Made by a program: the position numbers and the translations under genes. Shown piece after piece: positions 34,128-43,918 of a stretch of 64,000 bases of DNA. Numbering within the stretch: position 1 is the first letter of the stretch; each line of letters opens with the position of its first letter. The DNA is taken from contig NC_012522.1 of NCBI RefSeq assembly GCF_000010805.1, positions 7,130,001-7,194,000 on the forward strand, read 5' to 3'. The DNA comes from Rhodococcus opacus B4. GTDB taxonomy: Bacteria > Actinomycetota > Actinomycetes > Mycobacteriales > Mycobacteriaceae. The notes beneath the pieces were generated by a model, which was given only the letters and a program-made list of their open reading frames with translations, searched no databases and was not told the origin of the DNA.

Positions 34128-34295
34128 TTATCCGGTCTTGCGGCGGAATTCGCGTTTGTGGTCGGCAGGCCCGTGCGCCTCGTGCACCTTGGAATGTGCG
34201 TCCTTGTGATCGGCGGACAGTCCGGCCTGATGATTCTTCCGCTCGAGTGCTTCGCGGAATTTCTTTTTCGTGTCTTCGTTATCGGCGTCAGTCAC
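34128..34295 (-). CDS. Small conserved protein, DUF5302-like (55 residues)
   Basis: GTG at 34295, with AGGGAG seven bases upstream, opens a 55-residue frame: highly charged, no cysteine, no membrane span. It begins VTDADNEDTKKKFREALERK and ends with HGPADHKREFRRKTG; the FREAL...HGPA...REFRRKTG pattern matches my memory of DUF5302 proteins of actinobacteria. Function is unknown; basic C-terminus might contact nucleic acid. It lies between the tRNA terminator and a PPOX-type gene on the same strand. Good ribosome site and codon use argue for a real gene. Confidence 0.75.
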   Translation of the reverse strand: MTDADNEDTKKKFREALERKNHQAGLSADHKDAHSKVHEAHGPADHKREFRRKTG

Positions 34296-34381
34296 GGTGA
34301 ACTCCCTCGGGTAGTCGGTTCACTTTGTGAAGCTACGCCGAGGGCACCGGGAATGCTCCTGTTTTTTCGCCCTGACCGATA

Positions 34382-34900
34382 TCAGGAGCGGCGTTCGGCC
34401 GTCTCCACGTACGCGGCCGTCGTTCCGCCCACCGGCATCGCGGGAAGGCCGAGCTTGGCGTGGTCCCAGCTCCTGATGCGCTCGGGAACGATCCGAACGA
34501 CCACCCGCTTGTGCAGCAGCTGATCGATGGCGGGACGCAGATCGTCGGTGTAAGGCCCGGTGTAGCGCTCCCACACGCTGACGCCGACGGCGAACATCGC
34601 GTCGGGATCCTCCACGATCTCCGCCCGGCCCTCGATCGACATTCCCCGCAGCGTGTCGTAGGTCTGGCCGTCCTCGATCAGGACGGTGACCCTGTCGTCG
34701 CGGCGCAGGTTGACCGCCTTCTGCGATTTGCTCTTCGTCTCGAACCAGATATCCCCGTCGATCACGGCGTACCACATGGCGACCAGATGAGCCCGGCCGT
34801 CCGCTGCCACCGTTGCCAGCGTGGCGATCCGGCTCCGGTTCACGAATTCGGCGATCTCCGAATCCGTCATCGTGATCTGCGAGCGTTGGTTCTTCCCCAT
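34382..34900 (-). CDS. PPOX-family flavin/F420-binding protein (Rv2991-like)
   Basis: 172 residues, split beta-barrel of the pyridoxamine-phosphate oxidase-like family. ATG 34900 has AGGAG seven bases upstream. It begins MGKNQRSQITMTDSEIAEFVNRSRIATLATVAADGRA; the segment IWFETKSKSQKAVNLRRDDRVTVLIEDG is typical of F420-type members. The presence of fbiD 7 kb away shows F420 is made, but cofactor choice is not proven by sequence. Reaction unknown. Conserved position before the IclR gene. Confidence 0.82.
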   Translation of the reverse strand: MGKNQRSQITMTDSEIAEFVNRSRIATLATVAADGRAHLVAMWYAVIDGDIWFETKSKSQKAVNLRRDDRVTVLIEDGQTYDTLRGMSIEGRAEIVEDPDAMFAVGVSVWERYTGPYTDDLRPAIDQLLHKRVVVRIVPERIRSWDHAKLGLPAMPVGGTTAAYVETAERRS

Positions 34901-34937
34901 CGGCTTCTCCTGTCGCGGTGAGTGTCGGTGTGAGCGG

Positions 34938-35639
34938 TCAGAGTCTCTTGTGCAACGCCTCCGCGGCGGCGAGGAGGTCGGCAGCCCACCGGGCCCCGGG
35001 GCGCCTGCCCATCCTGTCGATGGGACCGGACACCGAAATCGCCGCGATGACAGCGCCTGCGGAGTCGCGCACGGGTGCGGCGACACTGGCGACCCCGGGT
35101 TCACGCTCGGCGGCGCTCTGTGCCCAGCCGCGGCGGCGGACCTCGAGCAGCACGCGCTCGCCGAACGCCGCGTCGGGAAGAACCGTGCGCTGGGTCTGCG
35201 GATCGGCCCAGGCGAGGAGGACCTTGGCGCCGGAACCGGCGCTCATCGGGAGGCGTGCCCCGACGAGAACGGTGTCGCGGAGACCGGTGGGTGGCTCCAT
35301 CGCCGCTACGCAGATGCGTTGCGTGCCTTCCCGGCGGTACAGCTGCACGCTCTCGCCGGTGATCTCGCGCAGTCGCGGAAGGACGAGAGCCGCCGCGGAC
35401 ACGAGCGGATCGTTAGCCGTTGCAGCGAGTTCGGCGAGGCCGGGACCGGGGCACCACAGCCCGTCGGAGTCACGTGTCAGGAGGCGGTGGACCTCGAGTC
35501 CGACGGCGAGCCGGTGGGCGGTCGCGCGGGGCAGTCCGGTGCGCGAGCACAGTTCGGTGAGGCTGCAGGGCTTCTCGGCGACGGCGTGGAGCACGCCCAC
35601 CGCTTTGTCAAGGACCCCGATGCCGCTATGCTGTCTCAT
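34938..35639 (-). CDS. IclR-family regulator of leucine synthesis (NdgR/LtbR type)
   Basis: 233 residues: winged HTH (GIGVLDKAVGVLHAVAEKPCSLTELCSRTGLPRATAHRLAVGLE, residues 6-50) and an effector-binding domain (about 75-230). Divergent from leuCD with 147 bases between starts. This is the arrangement of Streptomyces NdgR/AreB and Corynebacterium LtbR, which control leuCD and other amino-acid genes, so that role is inferred. It probably represses or activates from the shared region, which holds the motif at 35655-35669, 16-30 bases from its own start. Confidence 0.88.
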   Translation of the reverse strand: MRQHSGIGVLDKAVGVLHAVAEKPCSLTELCSRTGLPRATAHRLAVGLEVHRLLTRDSDGLWCPGPGLAELAATANDPLVSAAALVLPRLREITGESVQLYRREGTQRICVAAMEPPTGLRDTVLVGARLPMSAGSGAKVLLAWADPQTQRTVLPDAAFGERVLLEVRRRGWAQSAAEREPGVASVAAPVRDSAGAVIAAISVSGPIDRMGRRPGARWAADLLAAAEALHKRL

Positions 35640-35654
35640 AGGTCGATACCACTT

Positions 35655-35669
35655 TCTCGCATATTGGGA
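35655..35669. promoter_or_regulatory. Operator-like motif between IclR gene and leuC
   Basis: TCTCGCATATTGGGA, an imperfect palindrome (TCTC...GGGA) in the divergent promoter region; related 15-mers occur at 23414 and 31270/31291. Confidence 0.45.
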
Positions 35670-35786
35670 TCATAGCGCACCTTCGTCTCACGTCGAGTGC
35701 GTGTCCGGGAAGAGGTTAACGACGACAAGCGCACGGCGGACCAGCCCGAAGCCCGCGGTGCGAGAGGACACACAGAGGTGGAGAAG

Positions 35787-37199
35787 ATGGCCGAGAAAGC
35801 ACGCACCCTGGCAGAGAAGGTGTGGGACGACCACGTCGTGGTCCGGGGTGAGGGAGACAACCCCGACCTCATCTACATCGATCTGCATCTCGTTCACGAA
35901 GTGACGAGTCCGCAGGCATTCGACGGACTTCGGCTCGCGGGGCGCCCGCTGCGCCGGCCCGACCTGACGATCGCCACCGAGGACCACAACGTCCCCACCG
36001 TCGACATCGACAAGCCGATCGCGGACCCCGTCTCCAAGACTCAGGTGGACACGCTCCGGCGCAACTGCGAGGAATTCGGTGTCCGGCTGCACCCGATGGG
36101 AAACATCGACCAGGGCATCGTGCACGTCGTCGGCCCGCAACTCGGTCTCACCCAGCCCGGTATGACCGTGGTGTGCGGCGACAGCCACACGTCCACTCAC
36201 GGCGCCTTCGGTGCGATCGCGATGGGTATCGGCACCAGTGAGGTCGAACACGTCATGGCGACGCAGACGTTGTCGCTGCGTCCGTTCCGGACGATGGCGA
36301 TCACCGTCGACGGCGAATTGCCGGAAGGCGTGACGAGCAAAGATCTCATTCTGGCCGTCATCGCGAAGATCGGAACCGGCGGGGGCCAGGGCTACGTCCT
36401 GGAGTACCGCGGCGAAGCGATCCGGAAGATGTCGATGGAAGCGCGGATGACCATCTGCAACATGTCCATCGAGGCGGGCGCGCGGGCGGGCATGATCGCC
36501 CCCGACGAGATCACCTACGAATTCATCAAGGGACGCCCTCACGCGCCGAAGGGCGCCGACTGGGACGCCGCGGTGGCGGCCTGGGAGCAGTTGAAGACCG
36601 ACGAGGGCGCGGTGTTCGACAACGAGGTTCATATCGACGCGAGCGCGCTGACGCCGTTCGTGACCTGGGGCACCAACCCGGGGCAGGGCCTGCCGCTCGG
36701 CGAGGCGGTGCCGGATCCGGAGCAGATCGTGGACGAGAGCGAACGGCACGCCGCGGAGAAGGCACTGACCTACATGGGTCTCGAAGCCGGAACTCCGTTG
36801 CGTGAGGTGGCGATCGACACAGTTTTCGTGGGTTCGTGCACCAACGGCCGGATCGAGGATCTGCGGGCCGTGGCCGACGTGTTGCGCGGAAGGCACGTCG
36901 CCGACGGCGTCCGGATGCTGATCGTGCCGGGTTCGATGCGCGTCCGCGCCCAGGCCGAAAAGGAGGGGCTCGGCGAGATCTTCACCGCCGCCGGCGCCGA
37001 ATGGCGGCAGGCGGGGTGTTCGATGTGCCTCGGCATGAACCCGGATCAGCTGGCGCCCGGCGAGCGTTCGGCCTCCACGTCCAACCGCAATTTCGAAGGC
37101 CGTCAAGGCAAGGGCGGGCGGACTCACCTGGTTTCGCCGCTGGTCGCCGCCGCGACGGCAGTCCGGGGAACCCTGTCCGCGCCGACAGATCTGGCCTAG
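35787..37199 (+). CDS. leuC: 3-isopropylmalate dehydratase large subunit
   Basis: Aconitase-family enzyme that isomerises 2- to 3-isopropylmalate with LeuD. 470 residues from ATG 35787 with AGAGG upstream; the open frame extends 30 codons further but homologues begin near MAEKARTLAEKVWDDH. The 4Fe-4S ligands are in VGSCTNGR and the paired cysteines of AGCSMCLGMNPDQ; GDSHTSTHGAFGA is the substrate region. 27 bases before leuD, so co-transcribed. Confidence 0.96.
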   Translation: MAEKARTLAEKVWDDHVVVRGEGDNPDLIYIDLHLVHEVTSPQAFDGLRLAGRPLRRPDLTIATEDHNVPTVDIDKPIADPVSKTQVDTLRRNCEEFGVRLHPMGNIDQGIVHVVGPQLGLTQPGMTVVCGDSHTSTHGAFGAIAMGIGTSEVEHVMATQTLSLRPFRTMAITVDGELPEGVTSKDLILAVIAKIGTGGGQGYVLEYRGEAIRKMSMEARMTICNMSIEAGARAGMIAPDEITYEFIKGRPHAPKGADWDAAVAAWEQLKTDEGAVFDNEVHIDASALTPFVTWGTNPGQGLPLGEAVPDPEQIVDESERHAAEKALTYMGLEAGTPLREVAIDTVFVGSCTNGRIEDLRAVADVLRGRHVADGVRMLIVPGSMRVRAQAEKEGLGEIFTAAGAEWRQAGCSMCLGMNPDQLAPGERSASTSNRNFEGRQGKGGRTHLVSPLVAAATAVRGTLSAPTDLA

Positions 37200-37226
37200 G
37201 ACCCAAGGAATTTAGGAGATTTTTCG

Positions 37227-37835
37227 ATGGAATCCTTTAGCACACACAAAGGTATCGGCGTTCCGCTGCGGCGATCCAACGTGGACACGGACCAGATCAT
37301 CCCGGCGGTCTACCTGAAACGAGTGACCCGCACCGGTTTCGAGGACGGTCTGTTCGCTGCGTGGCGGACCGATCCGAAGTTCGTCCTCAACGTCGCCCCG
37401 TACGACAAGGGCAGCGTTCTGGTCGCGGGCCCGGACTTCGGCACGGGCTCCTCCCGGGAGCACGCCGTGTGGGCGCTATCCGACTTCGGATTTCGGGTCG
37501 TCATCGCGTCTCGGTTCGCGGACATCTTCCGGGGCAACGCCGGCAAGGCCGGTCTGCTGGCCGCCCAGGTGTCCCAGTCGGACGTCGAACTGCTCTGGAA
37601 ACTGCTCGACGAACAGCCCGGTCTCGAATTGGTCGTCGACCTCGAGAACAAGACCGTGACCGCCGGAACCACCGTGGTGCCCTTTGCGATTGATGACTAC
37701 ACACGGTGGCGTCTGCTCGAGGGTCTGGACGACATTGGATTGACATTACGGCAGGTAGAAGCCATTTCGGAGTTCGAAAAGGCAAGGCCTTCTTGGAAAC
37801 CTGTGACTCTTCCGGAGCCCACTTCGGCCGACTGA
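37227..37835 (+). CDS. leuD: 3-isopropylmalate dehydratase small subunit
   Basis: 202 residues; the swivel domain that completes the LeuCD active site. Motifs NVDTDQIIPAVYLK, GPDFGTGSSREHAVWAL and IASRFADIFRGNAGKAGLL are the family markers. ATG 37227 follows TAGGAG. End of the leuCD unit; 158 AT-richer bases with no gene separate it from hupB. Confidence 0.96.
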   Translation: MESFSTHKGIGVPLRRSNVDTDQIIPAVYLKRVTRTGFEDGLFAAWRTDPKFVLNVAPYDKGSVLVAGPDFGTGSSREHAVWALSDFGFRVVIASRFADIFRGNAGKAGLLAAQVSQSDVELLWKLLDEQPGLELVVDLENKTVTAGTTVVPFAIDDYTRWRLLEGLDDIGLTLRQVEAISEFEKARPSWKPVTLPEPTSAD

Positions 37836-37993
37836 AAGTTGGAATCGGAGCCCTGTCTCCCAGATAATAAGTTCCTGAGAATGGTGCCGCGTTGTTTGAG
37901 AATTGGCGTGGCACATAGACTCCTGCGGTATTCAGGTTTACCGTAGTTCGTAGTCGGTCCGATGATGGACCATTAGTTCGCGGAGGAATTTCA

Positions 37994-38689
37994 ATGAATA
38001 AGGCAGAGCTCATCGATGTTCTGACCGAGAAACTGGGCACGGACAGGCGCACGGCAACGGAAGCTGTCGAGCATGTCGTGGACACGATCGTCCGGGCAGT
38101 GCACCGCGGCGACAGCGTGACCATCACCGGTTTCGGCGTCTTCGAGCAGCGGCGTCGCGCGGCACGTGTCGCACGTAACCCGCGCACGGGTGAGACCGTC
38201 AAGGTCAAGCCGACGTCGGTGCCGGCGTTCCGTCCGGGCGCTCAGTTCAAGGCGGTTATCGCTGGCGGCCAGAAGCTTCCGGCCACCGGTCCGGCAGTCA
38301 AGCGCGGTGCAGCGGCGCCCGCCACCAAGGCTGCTGCCAAGAAGGCTGCTGCCAAGAAGACGGCAGCGAAGAAGACGGCAGCAAAGAAGGCTCCGGCCAA
38401 GACCGCGGCAGCGAAGAAGACCGTCGCGAAGAAGGTCGCTCCCGCGAAGACCGCGGCAGCGAAGAAGACCGTCGCGAAGAAGGTCGCTCCCGCGAAGACC
38501 GCGGCAGCGAAGAAGACGGCAGCAAAGAAGGCTCCGGCCAAGACCGCGGCAGCGAAGAAGACCGTCGCGAAGAAGGTCGCTCCTGCCAAGACCGCGGCAG
38601 CCAAGAAGACGGCAGCAAAGAAGGCTCCGGCCAAGACGGCTGCAAAGAAGACGGCAGCAAAGAAGGCGCCTGCAAAGCGCGCCAAGTAA
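37994..38689 (+). CDS. hupB: Nucleoid-associated HU-like protein HupB with Lys/Ala tail
   Basis: 231 residues. Residues 1-90 are a standard HU fold (MNKAELIDVLTEKL, TITGFGVFEQRRRAARVARNPRTGE, VPAFRPGAQFKAVI). Residues 95-231 are a histone H1-like tail of AAKK, PAKT and VAKK units, long even for the mycobacterial HupB type. It binds and compacts DNA; the tail adds non-specific and RNA contacts and is known to be modified in mycobacteria. ATG with GGAGGAA upstream. Followed by a strong hairpin. Confidence 0.96.
   Translation: MNKAELIDVLTEKLGTDRRTATEAVEHVVDTIVRAVHRGDSVTITGFGVFEQRRRAARVARNPRTGETVKVKPTSVPAFRPGAQFKAVIAGGQKLPATGPAVKRGAAAPATKAAAKKAAAKKTAAKKTAAKKAPAKTAAAKKTVAKKVAPAKTAAAKKTVAKKVAPAKTAAAKKTAAKKAPAKTAAAKKTVAKKVAPAKTAAAKKTAAKKAPAKTAAKKTAAKKAPAKRAK
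38401..38634 (+). repeat. 45/48-base direct repeats in the hupB tail
   Basis: Two identical 48-base units (38401-38448 and 38449-38496) are followed by 45-, 48- and 45-base variants up to 38634. They encode 16- or 15-residue K-T-A-A-A-K-K blocks. Length variation between strains is expected. Confidence 0.9.
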
Positions 38690-38712
38690 GACACCGCACA
38701 CGGGACTTCCCG

Positions 38713-38757
38713 AACACAGACAGGCGCCGACCCTGGGGGTTGGCGCCTGTCTGTGTT
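38713..38757. terminator. Bidirectional terminator (hupB / mutT1)
   Basis: About 21 paired bases per arm (38713-38733, 38737-38757) with one G-U pair and a three-base loop, between convergent genes. Confidence 0.88.
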
Positions 38758-38789
38758 GTCGTTACCGGGTGAAATTCGTCCGGCGGCGC

Positions 38790-39725
38790 TCAGTCCTTCC
38801 GCGTGGGGGGAAGCGGACTGTCGATGTGGTCGGCGGCGATGAGTTTGCCGCCCGACAGTGAGAGCACCCAGGTGCTCCCCTTTCTGTTCCGCGCCGGGGG
38901 GAGTGCGACGCCGTCGATGTCCGCCCACCAGTCGAGCAGGTCGGGAATGACGCCACCCTGACTGCAGATCACCTGGACGCCGCCGAGCGCGGCGATCTTG
39001 CGTACCCGGGTGCGGGTGGCTGCCGGGTCGGCGGTGTAACTCTCCTCGGACAGCAGCGGATCCAACCGGACGGTCGTGTCCAACGCGCGGGCCAGTGGCT
39101 CGACCGTCTGCGTGCACCGCGTCCGGTCGGCCGACGTGATGTCGGTGGCCCCGAAAGCCTCGAGCTGGGCTACGAGGGCGTCGGCCTGGAGTACGCCGTT
39201 CGCATCCAGTGGCCGGGTGGAGTCGTCGCCCTTGTACCGTTTCCGGCTTCCCGCCTTGGCATGCCGGACCAGGAGGACGGTCGCGGTGTCGGGCGGCCCC
39301 GCCGTGAACCGGCGGAGCATCTTGCGATCCATGGGATACGACAGCTGGTCGGCCACCTCGGATACGGGAAGCCAGCGCATCTCGTCCACCTCGCTGTTGG
39401 GGACGAATTCGCCGGCGCGGGCCTCGGCCGCCCAGTATTCGACGCGTTTCAACCGGCGGTGCCCGGGAATCGGATAGGTCAACGCGCCGAGATGCCTGCC
39501 GAGACGCCCGCGAATACCCGTCTCCTCTTCCACCTCGCGTAGCGCTGCCACCACCGCGGTTTCGCCGGGGTCGAGTTTTCCCTTGGGAAACGACCAGTCC
39601 TCATATTTGGGCCGGTGAATGAGCGCGACCTCGATTTCGTCGGGATTCTCGGGAGACTTTCGCCACAGCACTGCTCCCGCCGCGAAGATATTGGCCTTGA
39701 CCGGTTTGCCGCGAGTACTGCTCAC
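38790..39725 (-). CDS. mutT1: MutT1: Nudix hydrolase fused to a histidine phosphatase domain
   Basis: 311 residues. N-terminal Nudix domain with a full box GKLDPGETAVVAALREVEEETGI (about 49-71 region, GX5EX7REUXEEXGU); C-terminal phosphoglycerate-mutase-like domain beginning TVLLVRHAKAGSR with the catalytic RHA. The mycobacterial orthologue sanitises 8-oxo-dGTP and hydrolyses dinucleoside polyphosphates; the second domain then dephosphorylates. GTG start with AAGGAAGG upstream. Directly downstream of ppk (35 bases), likely one transcript. Confidence 0.94.
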   Translation of the reverse strand: MSSTRGKPVKANIFAAGAVLWRKSPENPDEIEVALIHRPKYEDWSFPKGKLDPGETAVVAALREVEEETGIRGRLGRHLGALTYPIPGHRRLKRVEYWAAEARAGEFVPNSEVDEMRWLPVSEVADQLSYPMDRKMLRRFTAGPPDTATVLLVRHAKAGSRKRYKGDDSTRPLDANGVLQADALVAQLEAFGATDITSADRTRCTQTVEPLARALDTTVRLDPLLSEESYTADPAATRTRVRKIAALGGVQVICSQGGVIPDLLDWWADIDGVALPPARNRKGSTWVLSLSGGKLIAADHIDSPLPPTRKD

Positions 39726-39760
39726 CGAGTTCCTTCCTTATTGCCGCGGGTGCGCCGCGA

Positions 39761-41965
<2,205 letters not shown>

Positions 41966-42041
41966 TCCACGATCATCCCTCGAGAATTCGACCGCGGACA
42001 ATCGATGGGGCAAATTCACACGGCGTTCGCGGGCTAGCGGG

Positions 42042-42764
42042 CTACTCGTTTCCGCAGTGCGAGGGCGCGCTGTGTTCGAGGGCGTCGAGTGCGGCACGCG
42101 TCGCAGGTCCGACGCCGAGAGCCTGAGCGGCATCGAGATCGTCGGCGGTGTCGACGTCGGTCCGCAACCCCGGCCAGTGCCCGTCGAGGGGGCGCGCGCC
42201 GGATTCGAGATGCCGCTTCGCCGACCCCGGACCGAACCGGGGATCGAGGGGAACCTCCGGGTCGCAGGAGAAGAGTGCGGCCGTTCCGGTGCCGTGATGA
42301 TCGACGACCACCGACCTGCCGCCGGTTCTCGCCGCGGCGAGTGCTTCGCCGAATTCGCCTCCGCGCAGAGACGGAAGGTCGGCCTGCAGCGCGACGACGT
42401 CGACGCCGCTCTCGTTGCGGCGCACGTGCTCGGCCGCGGCGGCCAGTGCCGCGTTGAGACCGTGCTCGGTGCCGCCCTCGTCCGCCGGGTCGCCGGCAGC
42501 AACGGGGGCGGGATCGGCGTAGACGTGGGCGCCGACGCTGCGGGCGAGCCGGGCCACCGCGGGGTCCGGCGTGACCACGGTGACGCCGACGACCGTCGCG
42601 ACGTCGCTGACGACCGCCAGGGTGTCGCGCAGCATCGACAGCACCAGTCCGGTGCGGTCGTCCGTGTCGAAGACACCCGACAGTCGCGTCTTGGCCGCGT
42701 GGAGTTCCTTCACCGCGACGAGTACGTGCGCGCGCGGCGCCACGGATCGGGTCGCTGTGCTCAT
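42042..42764 (-). CDS. fbiD: Phosphoenolpyruvate/phospholactate guanylyltransferase (F420 biosynthesis)
   Basis: 240 residues. FbiD (CofC in archaea) couples GTP to phosphoenolpyruvate to supply FbiA in F420 synthesis; in mycobacteria PEP was shown to be the substrate. The nucleotide-diphosphate fold is shown by VLVAVKELHAAKTRLSG, LQADLPSLRGGEF and the closing GLRTDVDTADDLDAA. It precedes ppk with 76 bases between. F420 supports the PPOX-type proteins encoded in the window. Confidence 0.92.
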   Translation of the reverse strand: MSTATRSVAPRAHVLVAVKELHAAKTRLSGVFDTDDRTGLVLSMLRDTLAVVSDVATVVGVTVVTPDPAVARLARSVGAHVYADPAPVAAGDPADEGGTEHGLNAALAAAAEHVRRNESGVDVVALQADLPSLRGGEFGEALAAARTGGRSVVVDHHGTGTAALFSCDPEVPLDPRFGPGSAKRHLESGARPLDGHWPGLRTDVDTADDLDAAQALGVGPATRAALDALEHSAPSHCGNE

Positions 42765-42914
42765 GCGGATATCTTGCCAGCCCGCGCGGGGCGGTGCGCC
42801 GGACGCCCGGGTCGCGGCTGAGCAGCGAACGAGTTCGGTAGCGGGGCGGCGCCCGACCTCGGCATCGGCAATACTGTGGGCGACGCATCGGGTAACGAAC
42901 GACGAGGGGGCTGT

Positions 42915-43913
42915 GTGAGCAAGGCTGCGGTACTGGGAGCGGGTTCATGGGGGACTGCATTTGCGAAGGTCCTGGCTGACGCGGGGACCGATGTCACCGT
43001 GTGGGCGCGACGCGCCGAGATCGCCGAATCGATCGTGTCGCGCCACGAGAACGTGGACTATCTGCCGGGCATTGCCCTGCCTCCGTCGTTGACCGCCACC
43101 GACGACGCGCGGGCCGCGCTCGACGGCGCCGACATCGTCGTCCTCGCGGTGCCGTCGCAGTCGCTGCGCGACAACTTGCAGGTCTGGAGTCCGATGATTC
43201 CCGCGAACTCGACCATGCTGAGTCTCGCCAAGGGCATCGAAACCGGCACCCTGATGCGGATGAGTCAGGTGATCGTTCAGGTCACCGGCGCCGATCCGGG
43301 GCGCGTCGCCGTGTTGTCCGGGCCCAATCTGGCCCGGGAGATCGCGATCGGCCAGCCGGCGGCCACGGTCGTCGCGTGCACGGATTCGACGCGGGCGCTC
43401 GAACTGCAGAAGGCCTCGGCCACCGGATACTTCCGGCCGTACACGAATTCGGACGTCATCGGCTGCGAGATCGGCGGCGCCTGCAAGAACGTCATCGCCC
43501 TCGCCTGCGGTATGGCGTCGGGAATCGGTTTGGGAGAGAACACGATTGCGAGCATCATCACTCGCGGTCTCGCCGAGATCATCCGGCTCGGAGTTGCGCT
43601 CGGTGCGAAACCCGCCACCCTTGCGGGCCTCGCCGGGGTGGGTGATCTGGTCGCGACGTGCACGTCGCCCCTGTCCCGGAATCGGTCGTTCGGGGAGCGT
43701 CTCGGTCAGGGCGGATCGATCGAGAGCGCTCAGGCGGCCACCCACGGTCAGGTCGCCGAGGGCGTCAAATCGTGTTCGTCGGTGCGTGCCCTGGCCGCCA
43801 GTTACGACGTCGAGATGCCGCTGACCGACGCCGTGCACCGGGTGTGCCACGAGGGCCTCGTGGTGCAGGACGCGATCGGTCAGCTGCTCGGCCGCCGCAC
43901 GAAGCCGGAGTGA
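42915..43913 (+). CDS. gpsA: NAD(P)-dependent glycerol-3-phosphate dehydrogenase
   Basis: Supplies sn-glycerol 3-phosphate for phospholipids. 332 residues from GTG 42915, with GAGGGGG just upstream. The NAD motif VLGAGSWGTAFAKVLAD, SGPNLAREIA, and catalytic Lys in GCEIGGACKNVIALACG are all present. An in-frame ATG 39 bases upstream lacks homology. Its stop overlaps or abuts the cystathionine lyase-like gene. Confidence 0.95.
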   Translation: MSKAAVLGAGSWGTAFAKVLADAGTDVTVWARRAEIAESIVSRHENVDYLPGIALPPSLTATDDARAALDGADIVVLAVPSQSLRDNLQVWSPMIPANSTMLSLAKGIETGTLMRMSQVIVQVTGADPGRVAVLSGPNLAREIAIGQPAATVVACTDSTRALELQKASATGYFRPYTNSDVIGCEIGGACKNVIALACGMASGIGLGENTIASIITRGLAEIIRLGVALGAKPATLAGLAGVGDLVATCTSPLSRNRSFGERLGQGGSIESAQAATHGQVAEGVKSCSSVRALAASYDVEMPLTDAVHRVCHEGLVVQDAIGQLLGRRTKPE

Positions 43914-43918
43914 TACCC

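Noticed and set aside
33845..34300. Open frame covering both tRNA genes
   Set aside because: Reads through two cloverleaf tRNAs and a terminator; no protein similarity.
41966..42676. N-terminal extension of ppk to 971 codons
   Set aside because: It overlaps fbiD out of frame; Ppk homology begins after the GTG at 41965.
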